A DNA stretch of 64,000 nt from an uncultured Flavihumibacter sp. GTDB taxonomy: Bacteria > Bacteroidota > Bacteroidia > Chitinophagales > Chitinophagaceae. The stretch's first letter is position 1. Every line of letters starts with the position of its first letter. Position numbers and translations under genes: made by a program. Below, in pieces: positions 35,510-44,931 of the stretch. The stretch is taken from contig CABHOY010000015.1 of assembly GCA_902168105.1 (NCBI GenBank), positions 124,001 through 188,000 on the forward strand. The letters run 5' to 3'. A model generated the notes under the pieces. That model was not told the origin of the DNA, did not search any database, and worked only from the letters and a program-made list of their open reading frames with translations.

Positions 35510-35609
35510 CGCTTAGATATCGCTTAGATACCGCTAATCCTACGTTAATCCTACGTTCATGAACGTAGGATTAACGTAGGATTAGCGGTATCTAAGCGAT
35601 ATCTAAGCG
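35510..35609. repeat. Perfect 100-bp palindrome (palindrome 2)
   Basis: 50-bp arms match without a single mismatch and without any spacer, centred between 35559 and 35560 (TTCA/TGAA). The left arm is built of 11-bp tandem units CGCTTAGATAT (35510-35520) and CGCTTAGATAC (35521-35531), preceded outside the palindrome by a third, degenerate copy CGCTTTGATGC (35499-35509), and then AATCCTACG repeats. The sequence is unrelated to palindrome 1 although the design is the same. It is downstream of the DUF4836-like stop (35693). Confidence 0.97.
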
Positions 35610-35692
35610 AAGGTGTCTTAATACAGAAAAACTTTACAGTTTTTATAGTGAGGATCAGGATTGACTTTACAGATAATTGTGACGCGATCGGG

Positions 35693-37612
35693 TTATTTCA
35701 GGTGTCCCATGTCCTCCATGAAGTCCAGGAAGTACTTCAGTGCATTTTCCTTTTCTTTTGGAACGTCGGCGGTCATATCCATGGAAATATACCCGTCTTT
35801 GATACCAGCGGAAGTGATGTATACATTCCCTGCCGCGCCCAGGATCTTAGTCATTTCTTCACCTGTTTCGCCCAGCTCTCCCGGAAGTTTTTTTCCCAGA
35901 CTCTTAGGACTAAAGAACATCGTAAAGTTGTTTTTAGCCAGCAGCTCTTTGTGTTGCTTATCAGCATTGCCTTTAAATGAACCATCCTGTATCTGGCTGA
36001 TGTCCTGAAGGGACGAGCCGATGAATACAATACCGTCTTTAATGAGCAGATGCAGACTGAACGGATTCTTGCCCGTTTGCTCGATAGAATAAATTCCGCT
36101 TCCCAATACGATCTTTCCTTTCCTGATACCATATTGTAACAGTCTTTCTATCAGCTGGGTATCGTCAGAAGAGAACATACAGAGAAAATCAGGCAGGGTT
36201 TCCGTTTTGGTCTTCACTGTATCCTTATATTCAAATGTTTCTTCGTTGTATTCATATGATTGGTAGGTCACCTGGCGCTCCTTGAGATTGGTCAGCAGGA
36301 AAAGTGCATCACCTTTAATGACTTTGGCAATTGCTTTTTCGTCCAGCATTACATTTACAAGATCAGTTACAAGTGCCATCTCTTCGTTGTATCTGTAACT
36401 ATATGCGCCGCTCAGTAATTTCGGCATCTCGTACATGTAGGCTTCTGTGTCAAATGCATAGCTCATGAAGCCGATCAGGCTATCAGCGTTGATGTATTTT
36501 AAGAACTTCTTGTTGAGCTTGTGATCGCAGATCTTTGCATATGAGGCGGCTTTCTCTGCATCCAGTCCCATTTCGCCGGTCAGGCGTATCTGTTCTTTTC
36601 CCATATACAGTCTGGCATTCACGTTGCCGTAGCCACGCAGGAAGTTACCGCCATATTTCATGAAATATTTGTAAGGAAAGAAGGTGCTGTAAATGCTTTG
36701 AATGTCTGACATCCAGAAAGTAGCGATAGCGTTGTCGTCTGCACTGCGTCGGTATCCGGGATTGTTCAGTATAGAAGGGGCTGTACTATTTTTACTGAAT
36801 ATCTCCTGAGTGGATGTTGTCAGCCAGGAAATGGTAAGGCTGTCCCTGTGCCTTTTACGTTCCTCACGGGCTTGTGTTTCTTCTGCAGATACTGCTTCGT
36901 CAGTGCCGTAGTCAAATGTTATTGGTGCGGTAGTATCTTCGGGAAGAGCAGGTGGCAGGGGGGCTTCCGGTGCCTCTGCAACAACTGGTGCGGAGTCGGC
37001 TTCTACTACACTGTCTGCTATTGGTTCATCGTAAGTGACTGCTGCTGCCGCGGTATCAACCATTACATCGTTAGCAGCATAATCGTCATATACTGTTCCG
37101 ATATCACCATATGTGGCTGCATGGGCAGAGTCAGAGAAGAAGTAACTGTTGAGAGAACCGTATGTCAGATACAGCATCTGGTTATTCCAGGCAATCACTG
37201 TTTTCTCGTCAGGGCGTTGCAGTACACTGAGTCCGTTTATGGTCCGGATACTGTCTGCATGTTTGCTGAACAACGCATTGATCTTACTGGCGTCTGTCAG
37301 TGGAACAAGCAGCGCATGGTAATTGATGCTGTCTGTTACCTGGTAATAGTAATAAGCGTTTGCAGAGAGGTTAAATCCCAGTTCCTCTATGCTCTTATAA
37401 TTTTCGTTGGCTGTTTCAGATAATTTCTCCAGAAATTTCTTCCCAAAAGTACTGTTGTTAAATTCGTTGGCGGGGCACAGTTGGAACAACTGATTACTTT
37501 TTATTGACACTACAGAGAAAGCCTTTTCGGGGATCTTATAGGCCAGGTCCTGTGCCGTGGCGGCAGAACTGGCAAAGGATACCAGGGCTGCTAATTGTAA
37601 GAATCGTTTCAT
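35693..37612 (-). CDS. DUF4836-like exported protein
   Basis: 639 aa from ATG 37612 (MKRFLQLAALVSFASSAATAQ, a signal peptide); the frame is open 47 codons further upstream across the preceding gene's end, which is not plausible coding. The mature start IPEKAFSVVSIKSNQL resembles the DUF4836 family found in Bacteroidota. The middle (about 205-280) is an acidic Ala/Asp/Glu/Pro-rich low-complexity linker. The final part has FFSPKSLGKKLPGELGE and SAGIKDGYISMDMTADVP. Function unknown. The ATG follows the upstream lipoprotein stop by one base, so the two are translationally coupled. Confidence 0.8.
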   Translation of the reverse strand: MKRFLQLAALVSFASSAATAQDLAYKIPEKAFSVVSIKSNQLFQLCPANEFNNSTFGKKFLEKLSETANENYKSIEELGFNLSANAYYYYQVTDSINYHALLVPLTDASKINALFSKHADSIRTINGLSVLQRPDEKTVIAWNNQMLYLTYGSLNSYFFSDSAHAATYGDIGTVYDDYAANDVMVDTAAAAVTYDEPIADSVVEADSAPVVAEAPEAPLPPALPEDTTAPITFDYGTDEAVSAEETQAREERKRHRDSLTISWLTTSTQEIFSKNSTAPSILNNPGYRRSADDNAIATFWMSDIQSIYSTFFPYKYFMKYGGNFLRGYGNVNARLYMGKEQIRLTGEMGLDAEKAASYAKICDHKLNKKFLKYINADSLIGFMSYAFDTEAYMYEMPKLLSGAYSYRYNEEMALVTDLVNVMLDEKAIAKVIKGDALFLLTNLKERQVTYQSYEYNEETFEYKDTVKTKTETLPDFLCMFSSDDTQLIERLLQYGIRKGKIVLGSGIYSIEQTGKNPFSLHLLIKDGIVFIGSSLQDISQIQDGSFKGNADKQHKELLAKNNFTMFFSPKSLGKKLPGELGETGEEMTKILGAAGNVYITSAGIKDGYISMDMTADVPKEKENALKYFLDFMEDMGHLK

Positions 37613-37613
37613 G

Positions 37614-38291
37614 CTATCGAGATAATTGTATTTGATTAGATATGTCCGCTTTTCCGCTGACAAGGTCAGCCAATGGGAGACGTTGCATGATGGCCAGTTG
37701 ATTTTTGGACATCTTTGCTCCCTTGTTACTAAAACTATTGATGGTATTCTCAAACCTTAAAATGCCGATGTAGGCTGCTGACCGGAAGATCTCCTTATCC
37801 TTTTCTGCCAGTTTATTAAACTCCGCCCTTGCGTCAGCAGAAGGAGTATATTCTCTCGCAAACTTTGCACCTTCCCGGTCATAGCGATAAGCAAACGGAA
37901 TTTTGGTCTTAACGTTATACTCATCCAGCAACTCCTTTACCATATTATTCACATCCGATACATTCCTGAAAGAAAAGTTGACGCTGGCAATAAAGTTGTT
38001 GAAGTCTACGGTGTGGCTTACGTTGGATATTCCCTTGACAGTTTTGAGCCTGGCAGCCGCCTGCTCTACCTGTTCTTCTATCTCATTGCGGCCGGGAACC
38101 TTAAATCCGCGAATGCTGTCCATCAGCATCATTGCCCCGATCTTTGTTTTGCTCTGACTGAAATTGACGGTCAGCTTCATTGTTCCGGTACCGTCTTTCT
38201 TTACCGTAACATCTTCGATGATCTCGAAACAGGATGACAATAGAACGGAGAGAACAAACAGGGGGGTGATTAAACGCATTCTTCTAAACAT
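37614..38291 (-). CDS. Lipoprotein of unknown function
   Basis: 225 aa (ATG 38291; an alternative at 38279 gives MRLITPLFVL). The lipobox VLLSSC puts the lipid-modified Cys at about residue 21, followed by FEIIEDVTVKKDGTGTMKLTV, a pattern common to Bacteroidota lipoproteins with a beta-rich body. No named family is recognised with confidence. Stop TAG is one base before the ATG of the DUF4836-like gene; the two probably act together at the envelope. Confidence 0.85.
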   Translation of the reverse strand: MFRRMRLITPLFVLSVLLSSCFEIIEDVTVKKDGTGTMKLTVNFSQSKTKIGAMMLMDSIRGFKVPGRNEIEEQVEQAAARLKTVKGISNVSHTVDFNNFIASVNFSFRNVSDVNNMVKELLDEYNVKTKIPFAYRYDREGAKFAREYTPSADARAEFNKLAEKDKEIFRSAAYIGILRFENTINSFSNKGAKMSKNQLAIMQRLPLADLVSGKADISNQIQLSR

Positions 38292-38396
38292 ATGGCAAAG
38301 ATAGTTAATGCCGGAGGAATTAAAATACTGGAATATGGGTATTTTTTACCGCGGTTGGTTGCCATGGGAGAGAAGATCTATCTTGTCGACAATAAA

Positions 38397-39056
38397 ATGC
38401 CAACCTTGAATATCCTAAAACAAACAGTGTACATCCCTTTACTTTTTCTTACACAATTTCTATTTGGGCAAAAGAATGACGATATTCCTGCTCCCTTCCG
38501 GAAGCCATCCAAACAGGAAATGGCCCGGGAAGAACACAATCACAGCTGTGCCAGAACGTCAAATGAAGACTTCTCGTCGAGAATGAAGCGATACCCCTTC
38601 AATTCATCAGAGGCGGTGCAGTTTATTTCTTTCGATTCAGATGGATTGGTGACGATTACCGCTGAAGGAGAGATTAAGCTTAACAGCAGTGATCCGGGAT
38701 TGCTGGAGTTTGATACGCTGACAGGCAAATATATATCATCTGCGAAGCCTCCGTCTGTAAGGGAAGTTGTAACGCTGACAATGTCTCAGATAGACACGTT
38801 GACTGATATCCTGTATAACCACGGTTTCGCAGGGCAAATCATTGGAACGGCGCACAGAGACTGCTATTCTCCCCGGAACGCGATAATATTCCGGGATAGT
38901 AATGGCAAGGCACTGGCCTTCATAGAGATATGTTTTGAATGTACGGAAACGAGGTTAAGTGATGAACGTATATCCCTGGGCGAGATGTGCGATCAGAAGC
39001 TGGATATGATCAAAGTGCTTTTCAGTAAGGTAGGGATCAAATATGGCATTGAATGA
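38397..39056 (+). CDS. Secreted protein of unknown function
   Basis: 219 aa from ATG 38397, where a signal peptide begins (LKQTVYIPLLFLTQFLFGQ). An upstream in-frame ATG at 38292 would overlap the divergent gene's promoter and hide the signal peptide, so it is rejected. The mature protein has a Cys at HNHSCART and two further Cys near the end (ICFECTET), and a VREVVTLTMSQIDTLTDIL segment. No family recognised. Its stop is four bases from the convergent LacI gene stop, with no terminator between them. Confidence 0.75.
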   Translation: MPTLNILKQTVYIPLLFLTQFLFGQKNDDIPAPFRKPSKQEMAREEHNHSCARTSNEDFSSRMKRYPFNSSEAVQFISFDSDGLVTITAEGEIKLNSSDPGLLEFDTLTGKYISSAKPPSVREVVTLTMSQIDTLTDILYNHGFAGQIIGTAHRDCYSPRNAIIFRDSNGKALAFIEICFECTETRLSDERISLGEMCDQKLDMIKVLFSKVGIKYGIE

Positions 39057-39060
39057 TGTA

Positions 39061-40113
39061 TCAGCGCTTCTTTGCCTTCCCCTTTATCATCGTAGATTCC
39101 CTGATGATCAGCTTCGTCGGCAGCTGCACAGTTGGCGCTTTCTTGATAGTATAGTCATTCTTCACTTTTGCCTTCATTTCCGTTAATAACATCTCTGCAG
39201 CAGTACGCCCAATATCAGCGGTCGGCTGGGCCACTGTTGTAAGACCGGGATAAACCAGTTGAGCCGAAAAGTCGTTGCTGAAACCAACAACGGCGATATC
39301 CTCCGGTATCCTTAATCCCTTCGCTTTCACCACTTCCATCGCAGCTATAGCAGTAGGGTCATTGATGGCAAACAATGCATCCGGTGGGGTTTCCAGGTCA
39401 AGGAAATGTTTCATGTAGATCTTCACTTTCTCTGTGGTGAGGTCGTACGACAATACCAGGTCAGGATTATAAGGAATGCCGTGTTTCTTGAGCGCATCAA
39501 GATAACCCTGTCTGCGTTGTCGTGTATTCACGAGTGATTCCGGTCCGGCGAGATGGGCAACACGTTTCCTCCCGATCCCGATCAGGTGCTCCACTGCCTG
39601 GAAGGCAGCCTCATAGTCATTCACAACAACATTCGGCACGTTCATATCATCGGGCACCCGGTTGAAAAATACCAGGGGAACGCCTCTCCGCTGTGCCAGC
39701 GTAAAGTGATCAAAATTGCGTGTCTCTTTAGTATGCGATACAATGATACCATCCACACAATAGGAGAGGAGCAACTTCATATTGGATACTTCCGACTCAT
39801 AAGATTCATTCTGCTGGCAGATCACTACGTTATAACCCGCCGCCTGCATCACATCCTGCACGCCTACTATAACAGATGGGAAATAGGTAGACATGAACTC
39901 CGGCACCATGATGCCGATCGTATTCGTGGTGTGCTTACTGAAGCCCAGGGCGAGAGAATTACGCTGGTATTCCATAGTGGCAGCCAGTTCAAGCACCGCC
40001 TTGCGGGTATGTTCTTTTACATTAGGGTGGCCCGTCAGCGCACGGGATACCGTCGACTTGGAGATGTTCAGTTGGCGGGCGATGTCTATTATAGTCGTGT
40101 ATTTTGACTTCAT
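39061..40113 (-). CDS. LacI-family transcriptional regulator
   Basis: 350 aa. N-terminal helix-turn-helix (TTIIDIARQLNISKSTVSRA, hinge about residue 50) followed by a periplasmic-binding-protein-like effector domain (TIGIMVPEF, GIIVSHTKET, PLVFFNRVP, AHLAGPESL, DALFAINDPTAIAAME, VVGFSNDF). It is divergent from the SusC-led locus and is presumed to repress or activate it in response to an imported sugar. Two operator-like sites sit in the intervening region. LacI control of a PUL is less common than ECF/FecR or HTCS control. Confidence 0.95.
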   Translation of the reverse strand: MKSKYTTIIDIARQLNISKSTVSRALTGHPNVKEHTRKAVLELAATMEYQRNSLALGFSKHTTNTIGIMVPEFMSTYFPSVIVGVQDVMQAAGYNVVICQQNESYESEVSNMKLLLSYCVDGIIVSHTKETRNFDHFTLAQRRGVPLVFFNRVPDDMNVPNVVVNDYEAAFQAVEHLIGIGRKRVAHLAGPESLVNTRQRRQGYLDALKKHGIPYNPDLVLSYDLTTEKVKIYMKHFLDLETPPDALFAINDPTAIAAMEVVKAKGLRIPEDIAVVGFSNDFSAQLVYPGLTTVAQPTADIGRTAAEMLLTEMKAKVKNDYTIKKAPTVQLPTKLIIRESTMIKGKAKKR

Positions 40114-40154
40114 ACGTGGATGTTTTTACAGAACCGGGATATAAAAATAAGGTT

Positions 40155-40170
40155 TTGGGAACTATCCCAA
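40155..40170. promoter_or_regulatory. LacI-type operator candidate 1
   Basis: TTGGGAACTATCCCAA, a 6-bp inverted repeat (TTGGGA/TCCCAA) with a 4-bp centre, in the LacI-SusC divergent region. Its left half TGGGAAC recurs in site 2. Confidence 0.5.
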
Positions 40171-40174
40171 GAAA

Positions 40175-40189
40175 TTGGAACCGTTCCCA
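40175..40189. promoter_or_regulatory. LacI-type operator candidate 2
   Basis: TTGGAACCGTTCCCA, whose complement reads TGGGAACGGTTCCAA; half-site TGGGAAC is shared with site 1. The centres of the two sites are about 20 bp apart, two helical turns. Confidence 0.5.
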
Positions 40190-40339
40190 CGAAAAAAAAC
40201 CTTCAAAATATTTTGATCCATCAATTTGTTTGTGAACTTTTGAACTGATTTAATTCCATGTTACATAGAGATGCCGGCTTTTACACGCATTCAGGTATAG
40301 TTTATTTTATCCCGGCTTAACACACCAAGAACCACAGTT

Positions 40340-43300
40340 ATGAAAAAAAATGTTATTCACTTTATGGGAATTTTCCCAATTCTGCTGTTTCCCATCATAG
40401 CCTTTTCGCAACAGGTGACTGTAAAAGGTAAGGTAACGGGTGCAGAGAATGGGGAGACACTGCCAGGGGTTACCGTCAGGGTGAAAGGGGCGACAGCGGG
40501 AACGGTGTCCGGTCCTGACGGCGTTTATTCCCTTCCGCTTAAACAATCTGATGTCACGCTGGTATTCACTTTTACAGGGTATGTTACCCAGGAGATCCCG
40601 CTTGCCGGTAAAAGCCAGTTGGATGTGACACTGCAAACCAGCAAGAAAGATCTTGATGAAGTAGTGGTAGTAGGGTATGGTACACAACAGAAAGCAAATG
40701 TTGCAGGTGCGATCGCATCCGTGAAAACTGCCGATCTGAAACAAACGCCTATCTCCAACGTGGTGCAGGGCTTACAGGGCAGGGTATCTGGCGTACAGAT
40801 CACACAGAACTCCGCAGCACCCGGCGGGAACATCAGCATGCGTATTAGAGGCGTTAACTCCATCAATGGTACTTCAGAACCGCTGTATGTCGTAGATGGC
40901 GTACAGTTATCCAATTCAGGAGGTGTCAATGATATCAGTTCCCTTTCCATCATCAATCCTAACGACATAGAGTCTGTCGCTGTGCTGAAAGATGCTTCCG
41001 CTACGGCTATCTATGGTGCACGTGCTGCCAACGGGGTTGTGCTGATCACCACTAAGCGGGGTAAAGCCGGTAAGACCCTGGTTAGTTATGATGGCTACTA
41101 TGGCGTACAACATATCACCAAACGGATAGACATGCTGAATGCTGCAGAGTACGCGGCGCTGGAGAACGAAGTATTTAAAACGAATATTTACCCCGATCCT
41201 GCATCGTTAGGTGAAGGCGTAGACTGGCAGGATTATATCTTCCGCGATGCACCTATGCAAAACCATCAGGTGACAGTAGCAGGCGGTTCGGAAAAAACGC
41301 AGTTCGCCCTGTCTGGTAACTATTTCAACCAGAAAGGCGTAGTAGTCAATTCTGATTTCACGCGCTATTCGTTCCGTTTGAACTTCGATCATCGTGTCAA
41401 TGATCTGCTACGGGTCGGCGCCAGTATCCTGACGAGTTATGTAGTCAATAATGCCATTCCCAGCGGTTCTACAAGCATCGACGCCGGCGCGGTAACTCAG
41501 AGTATCCTGGGTGCTGCATTAGGTGCGCCGCCTACTTTAAAGCCCTATCGGGAAGACGGTAGGATCTGGCCTTTCGGTGATCAGGAGAATGGTCGTTACA
41601 GGGAAGTAGTAAACCCTATCGGATTATCCATGATCCTGAACAGGGATAAGATCAACAGGACCCTGGGAAATATCTATGCGGAAATAACTCCTTTTAAAGG
41701 ATTGACCTACCGCGCTAATTTCAACCCGGTATTGTCTTCATCCCTGAACGATTATTATTCACCACGCGCTATTATGAACAGCGGCGATCTTGCTGCCGGT
41801 GGTGGCTCTGCGTCAAAAGTAAATTCTAACAATATCGTCTTGCTGCACGAAAGCATTATTACTTACGAAACCCGTATTGCAAAACAGCATTCCCTGAAAG
41901 TGACCGGTTTATTCGCCACACAGGGGAACAGCGCCAACTCCAATACGATCAACGCCAGTAAATTTCCTAATGACGCCACGGTCAATGAAGCGATGCAGTT
42001 GGCTACCGAAAGGACTGTTTCCAGCAGCCGTTCCAGGGACAGGCTGGACTCTTACATGGGACGTATCAACTACGGTTTCCGGGATAAATACTTACTGGAC
42101 CTGATAGCCCGTGTAGATGGTTCCACCAAGTTCGGTAAGAACAATAAATATGGGTTCTTTCCCGCAGCTGCTATCGCGTGGCGTGCTTCAGAAGAACCTT
42201 TTATGAAGAACATCAGCGCTGTCAGTAACCTGAAGTTCAGGTTCAGTTACGGTATGACGGGTAATGCTGGTGCTATCGACCCATATAAGTCGCTCTCTTT
42301 ACAGGGTACCAGCGGCATGTATTATTTCAATCACTCGCCTATAACCGGTATCAGACCAACAGGTATTGCCAACCAGGACCTGAAATGGGAGCGTTCATTG
42401 CAGGCCGATTTTGGATTTGACCTGGGACTATGGAAAGACCGCGTAAATGTAACGGCAGATATCTACCATAAGAAAACCGACGATCTGCTCTTCGTGAAAA
42501 TATTGCCCGGTTCATCAGGGTACAATGAAGTGACCGGCAACTTCGCAAGCCTGGAAAACAAAGGCATAGAGGTAGCTGTCGATGCGATTGTTGTGGATAA
42601 GGCCGTGAGATGGTCGGTAGCGGGCAACCTCTCTCTGAACCGTAATAAACTGACAAGGCTTGACGGCGGATTAACGGAATATACTGTAAGCAATTACCAG
42701 GTGATGCAGATAGGTCAACCTCTTGGATTGTTCAAGACCTATGTGTTTGACGGAATATATCAGAAAGATGAAACGATACTGGAGGGATCAGGTAGCCGCA
42801 CAGGCGGGGTGAAGGTGAAAGATCTGAACAATGATAAGATCATCAGCGCCAGCGACCAGGAAATAGTTGGTAATGCAAATCCTTCTTTCATTTATGGCTT
42901 CTCCACTAACCTGAGCTTCAAACGTTTTGATTTCAGCGCGTTCTTTTCCGGAACACAGGGGAATAAGGTATATAACCTCGTCCGTTATTCATTCGAAAAT
43001 CCGCTGGGTAGCAGAAATATGTACAAGGAGCTGGTCAACCGCTGGTCGCCCACCAATCCCAGTAATGAATATGTAAGTGGTTTTCAGGGCGGACGCCTTC
43101 CGCTGACAGACCGGTTCATGGAAGACGGCTCTTTCCTCCGTTGTAAAAATATCACACTTGGGTATCGTCTGCCAAAGATCAAAAATATCAGTTCCGCACG
43201 AGTGTATGTCAGCGCCAACAACCTGTTCACGATCACCGACTATACCGGCTTTGATCCGGAAGTGAACACATTTGGCAACTCCAATAAACAGATAGGAGTA

Positions 43301-43360
43301 GATAACCTGGTGTATCCTACAGCCCGTTCTTTCCTGCTGGGATTGCAGGTTGGTTTCTGA
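40340..43360 (+). CDS. SusC/RagA TonB-dependent transporter (no STN domain)
   Basis: 1006 aa. Signal peptide to about residue 24 (cleavage near AFSQ). Carboxypeptidase-regulatory-like domain about 26-100 (KGKVTGAENGETLPGVTVRV), then plug with DEVVVVGYGTQQK, NVVQGLQGRVSGVQI, PLYVVDGVQ and VLKDASATAIYGARAANGV, and a beta-barrel ending SFLLGLQVGF. The lack of STN agrees with the absence of a linked FecR and with control by the divergent LacI gene. It imports the glycan or oligosaccharide bound by the SusD protein that follows. Confidence 0.96.
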   Translation: MKKNVIHFMGIFPILLFPIIAFSQQVTVKGKVTGAENGETLPGVTVRVKGATAGTVSGPDGVYSLPLKQSDVTLVFTFTGYVTQEIPLAGKSQLDVTLQTSKKDLDEVVVVGYGTQQKANVAGAIASVKTADLKQTPISNVVQGLQGRVSGVQITQNSAAPGGNISMRIRGVNSINGTSEPLYVVDGVQLSNSGGVNDISSLSIINPNDIESVAVLKDASATAIYGARAANGVVLITTKRGKAGKTLVSYDGYYGVQHITKRIDMLNAAEYAALENEVFKTNIYPDPASLGEGVDWQDYIFRDAPMQNHQVTVAGGSEKTQFALSGNYFNQKGVVVNSDFTRYSFRLNFDHRVNDLLRVGASILTSYVVNNAIPSGSTSIDAGAVTQSILGAALGAPPTLKPYREDGRIWPFGDQENGRYREVVNPIGLSMILNRDKINRTLGNIYAEITPFKGLTYRANFNPVLSSSLNDYYSPRAIMNSGDLAAGGGSASKVNSNNIVLLHESIITYETRIAKQHSLKVTGLFATQGNSANSNTINASKFPNDATVNEAMQLATERTVSSSRSRDRLDSYMGRINYGFRDKYLLDLIARVDGSTKFGKNNKYGFFPAAAIAWRASEEPFMKNISAVSNLKFRFSYGMTGNAGAIDPYKSLSLQGTSGMYYFNHSPITGIRPTGIANQDLKWERSLQADFGFDLGLWKDRVNVTADIYHKKTDDLLFVKILPGSSGYNEVTGNFASLENKGIEVAVDAIVVDKAVRWSVAGNLSLNRNKLTRLDGGLTEYTVSNYQVMQIGQPLGLFKTYVFDGIYQKDETILEGSGSRTGGVKVKDLNNDKIISASDQEIVGNANPSFIYGFSTNLSFKRFDFSAFFSGTQGNKVYNLVRYSFENPLGSRNMYKELVNRWSPTNPSNEYVSGFQGGRLPLTDRFMEDGSFLRCKNITLGYRLPKIKNISSARVYVSANNLFTITDYTGFDPEVNTFGNSNKQIGVDNLVYPTARSFLLGLQVGF

Positions 43361-43384
43361 TATTTCACTTTAAACTGTTTCCAC

Positions 43385-44884
43385 ATGAAAAATATATTTT
43401 CACGATATAGTGTTGTCTCCCTGCTGACTTTATCTTTTTTATCCTGCAGCAAACTGGATGAGACGCCCTATTCTTCTATCTATACAGAGAATTTTTATCA
43501 GACGGCAGAAGACGCAGAGGCGGCGCTTGCAGCAGTGTATAATGAGCTGGCCGATCTGTATGCCGGTCCTTCAGCATTGATAGTGCCCGATTTTAGTGCA
43601 GATCAGATCTATCCCCGTCCCGTAGTGGGAAGAGATACCTATACGCTTTTCAGTTTTGATCCGCAGTATAGTGCTGTAGCCAGCTATAGCCGTACCAATG
43701 AATCGCCCGTTGATATCTGGAACAACTGTTACGCTGGTATTGAAAATGCGAACTGGGTGTTGCTGAAGGTACCTAACACCATCATGAGTAACGCTGCAAG
43801 GAAAAAGCAGATCCTGGGAGAAGCTTATTTCCTGCGTGCTTTCTTCCACTGGTTCCTGACCAAGAACTTCGGTGATGTAGTGGTCAGGACCAAAGCAAGT
43901 CAGTCGATCGATGACGCTTACGTTGGTAAAAGCCCCAAAGAAGACGTTTATAAGCAGATCTACCTGGACCTGGACTCTGCTGAAGCAAACCTGTCAGATT
44001 ACAGTAGCGGGCTTATAAAGGGCCGTCCGTGCAAAGAGGCTGCTGAAGCCCTGTATGCCAAAGCTGCCCTCTATGGCGAGAACTGGGAACTGGCATTGCG
44101 GGAAGCGCAGAAAGTATTGAGCAGTACCACAGGTATAGGCCTGATGGACGATGTGCTGGACGTATATGACGTAGCCCGTGAAGATGCCGCCAGAAAGGAG
44201 AACCTCTGGGCGTTCGAAGCGGAGTCTATGACGAACGGCCGCAGCTCACAGATCATGAGCCTGTACGGTCCGCCTAACAGTAGTGCGCCTGCATACGGTA
44301 ACACTTCCTACGGATCTGCCTTTGCCTACCAGGCTTTCTTCGATTCTTTCGACCCGAAAGATAAACGCCGGCAGCTGATGGATACCAGTTATGTGAACAA
44401 ACAAGGTGTAACGGTACATCAGGCGGCTATTACACCAGTTACTCCCCACGGCGTGCTGGTAAGGAAATATGCTGACCGGAACTCTATTGGTGGCAGCCAT
44501 AGTACGAATATTCCTATCTTAAGACTGGCGGATGTGTACCTGATCGCGGCCGAGGCGGAAGCAAGACAACATGGTGCTACAAGTAATGCATATACGTATA
44601 TCAACCGTGTAAGGACCCGTGCAGGCCTGGATGGGCTGACCGAAGGACTGGACAAGGATGCATTTGTTGCGGCAGTACTACAGGAGCGCAGCTGGGAACT
44701 GTATGGGGAAGGTGATCGTTGGTATGACCTTACACGTACCAACACTTTCCGGCAAGTAATTCCGGCAGCAGTAAATGATGTATTTAAGACGAGAGCACCG
44801 CAAACGAGGAACCAGTATTTTCCTATTCCGCAAACGGAAGTGAATGCGAATAATCTGCTGGAACAGAATCCGGCATGGAAATAA
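43385..44884 (+). CDS. SusD/RagB-family glycan-binding lipoprotein
   Basis: 499 aa, 24 bp downstream of susC. Lipobox LSFLSC with Cys about 20. Shows GEAYFLRAFFHWFLTKNFGDV and the C-terminal LQERSWELYGEGDRWYDLTR and YFPIPQTEVNAN blocks of SusD proteins. Partner of the SusC transporter in the same operon. Confidence 0.95.
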   Translation: MKNIFSRYSVVSLLTLSFLSCSKLDETPYSSIYTENFYQTAEDAEAALAAVYNELADLYAGPSALIVPDFSADQIYPRPVVGRDTYTLFSFDPQYSAVASYSRTNESPVDIWNNCYAGIENANWVLLKVPNTIMSNAARKKQILGEAYFLRAFFHWFLTKNFGDVVVRTKASQSIDDAYVGKSPKEDVYKQIYLDLDSAEANLSDYSSGLIKGRPCKEAAEALYAKAALYGENWELALREAQKVLSSTTGIGLMDDVLDVYDVAREDAARKENLWAFEAESMTNGRSSQIMSLYGPPNSSAPAYGNTSYGSAFAYQAFFDSFDPKDKRRQLMDTSYVNKQGVTVHQAAITPVTPHGVLVRKYADRNSIGGSHSTNIPILRLADVYLIAAEAEARQHGATSNAYTYINRVRTRAGLDGLTEGLDKDAFVAAVLQERSWELYGEGDRWYDLTRTNTFRQVIPAAVNDVFKTRAPQTRNQYFPIPQTEVNANNLLEQNPAWK

Positions 44885-44931
44885 CGTACACAGGCATAGC
44901 AGCAGCGAAGGCCATACTAAAATAAACAGGC

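Noticed and set aside
35215..35609. Possible CRISPR array or insertion-sequence ends
   Set aside because: The repeats are two different palindromes, not regularly spaced identical repeats, and there is no transposase or cas gene nearby.
36848..37423. 191-codon plus-strand Cys/Tyr-rich frame
   Set aside because: Lies antisense to the DUF4836-like gene across its acidic linker; Cys-rich composition comes from the reverse of Ala/Asp codons.
39553..40107. 184-codon frame opposite the LacI gene
   Set aside because: Pure shadow of a well supported LacI coding region.
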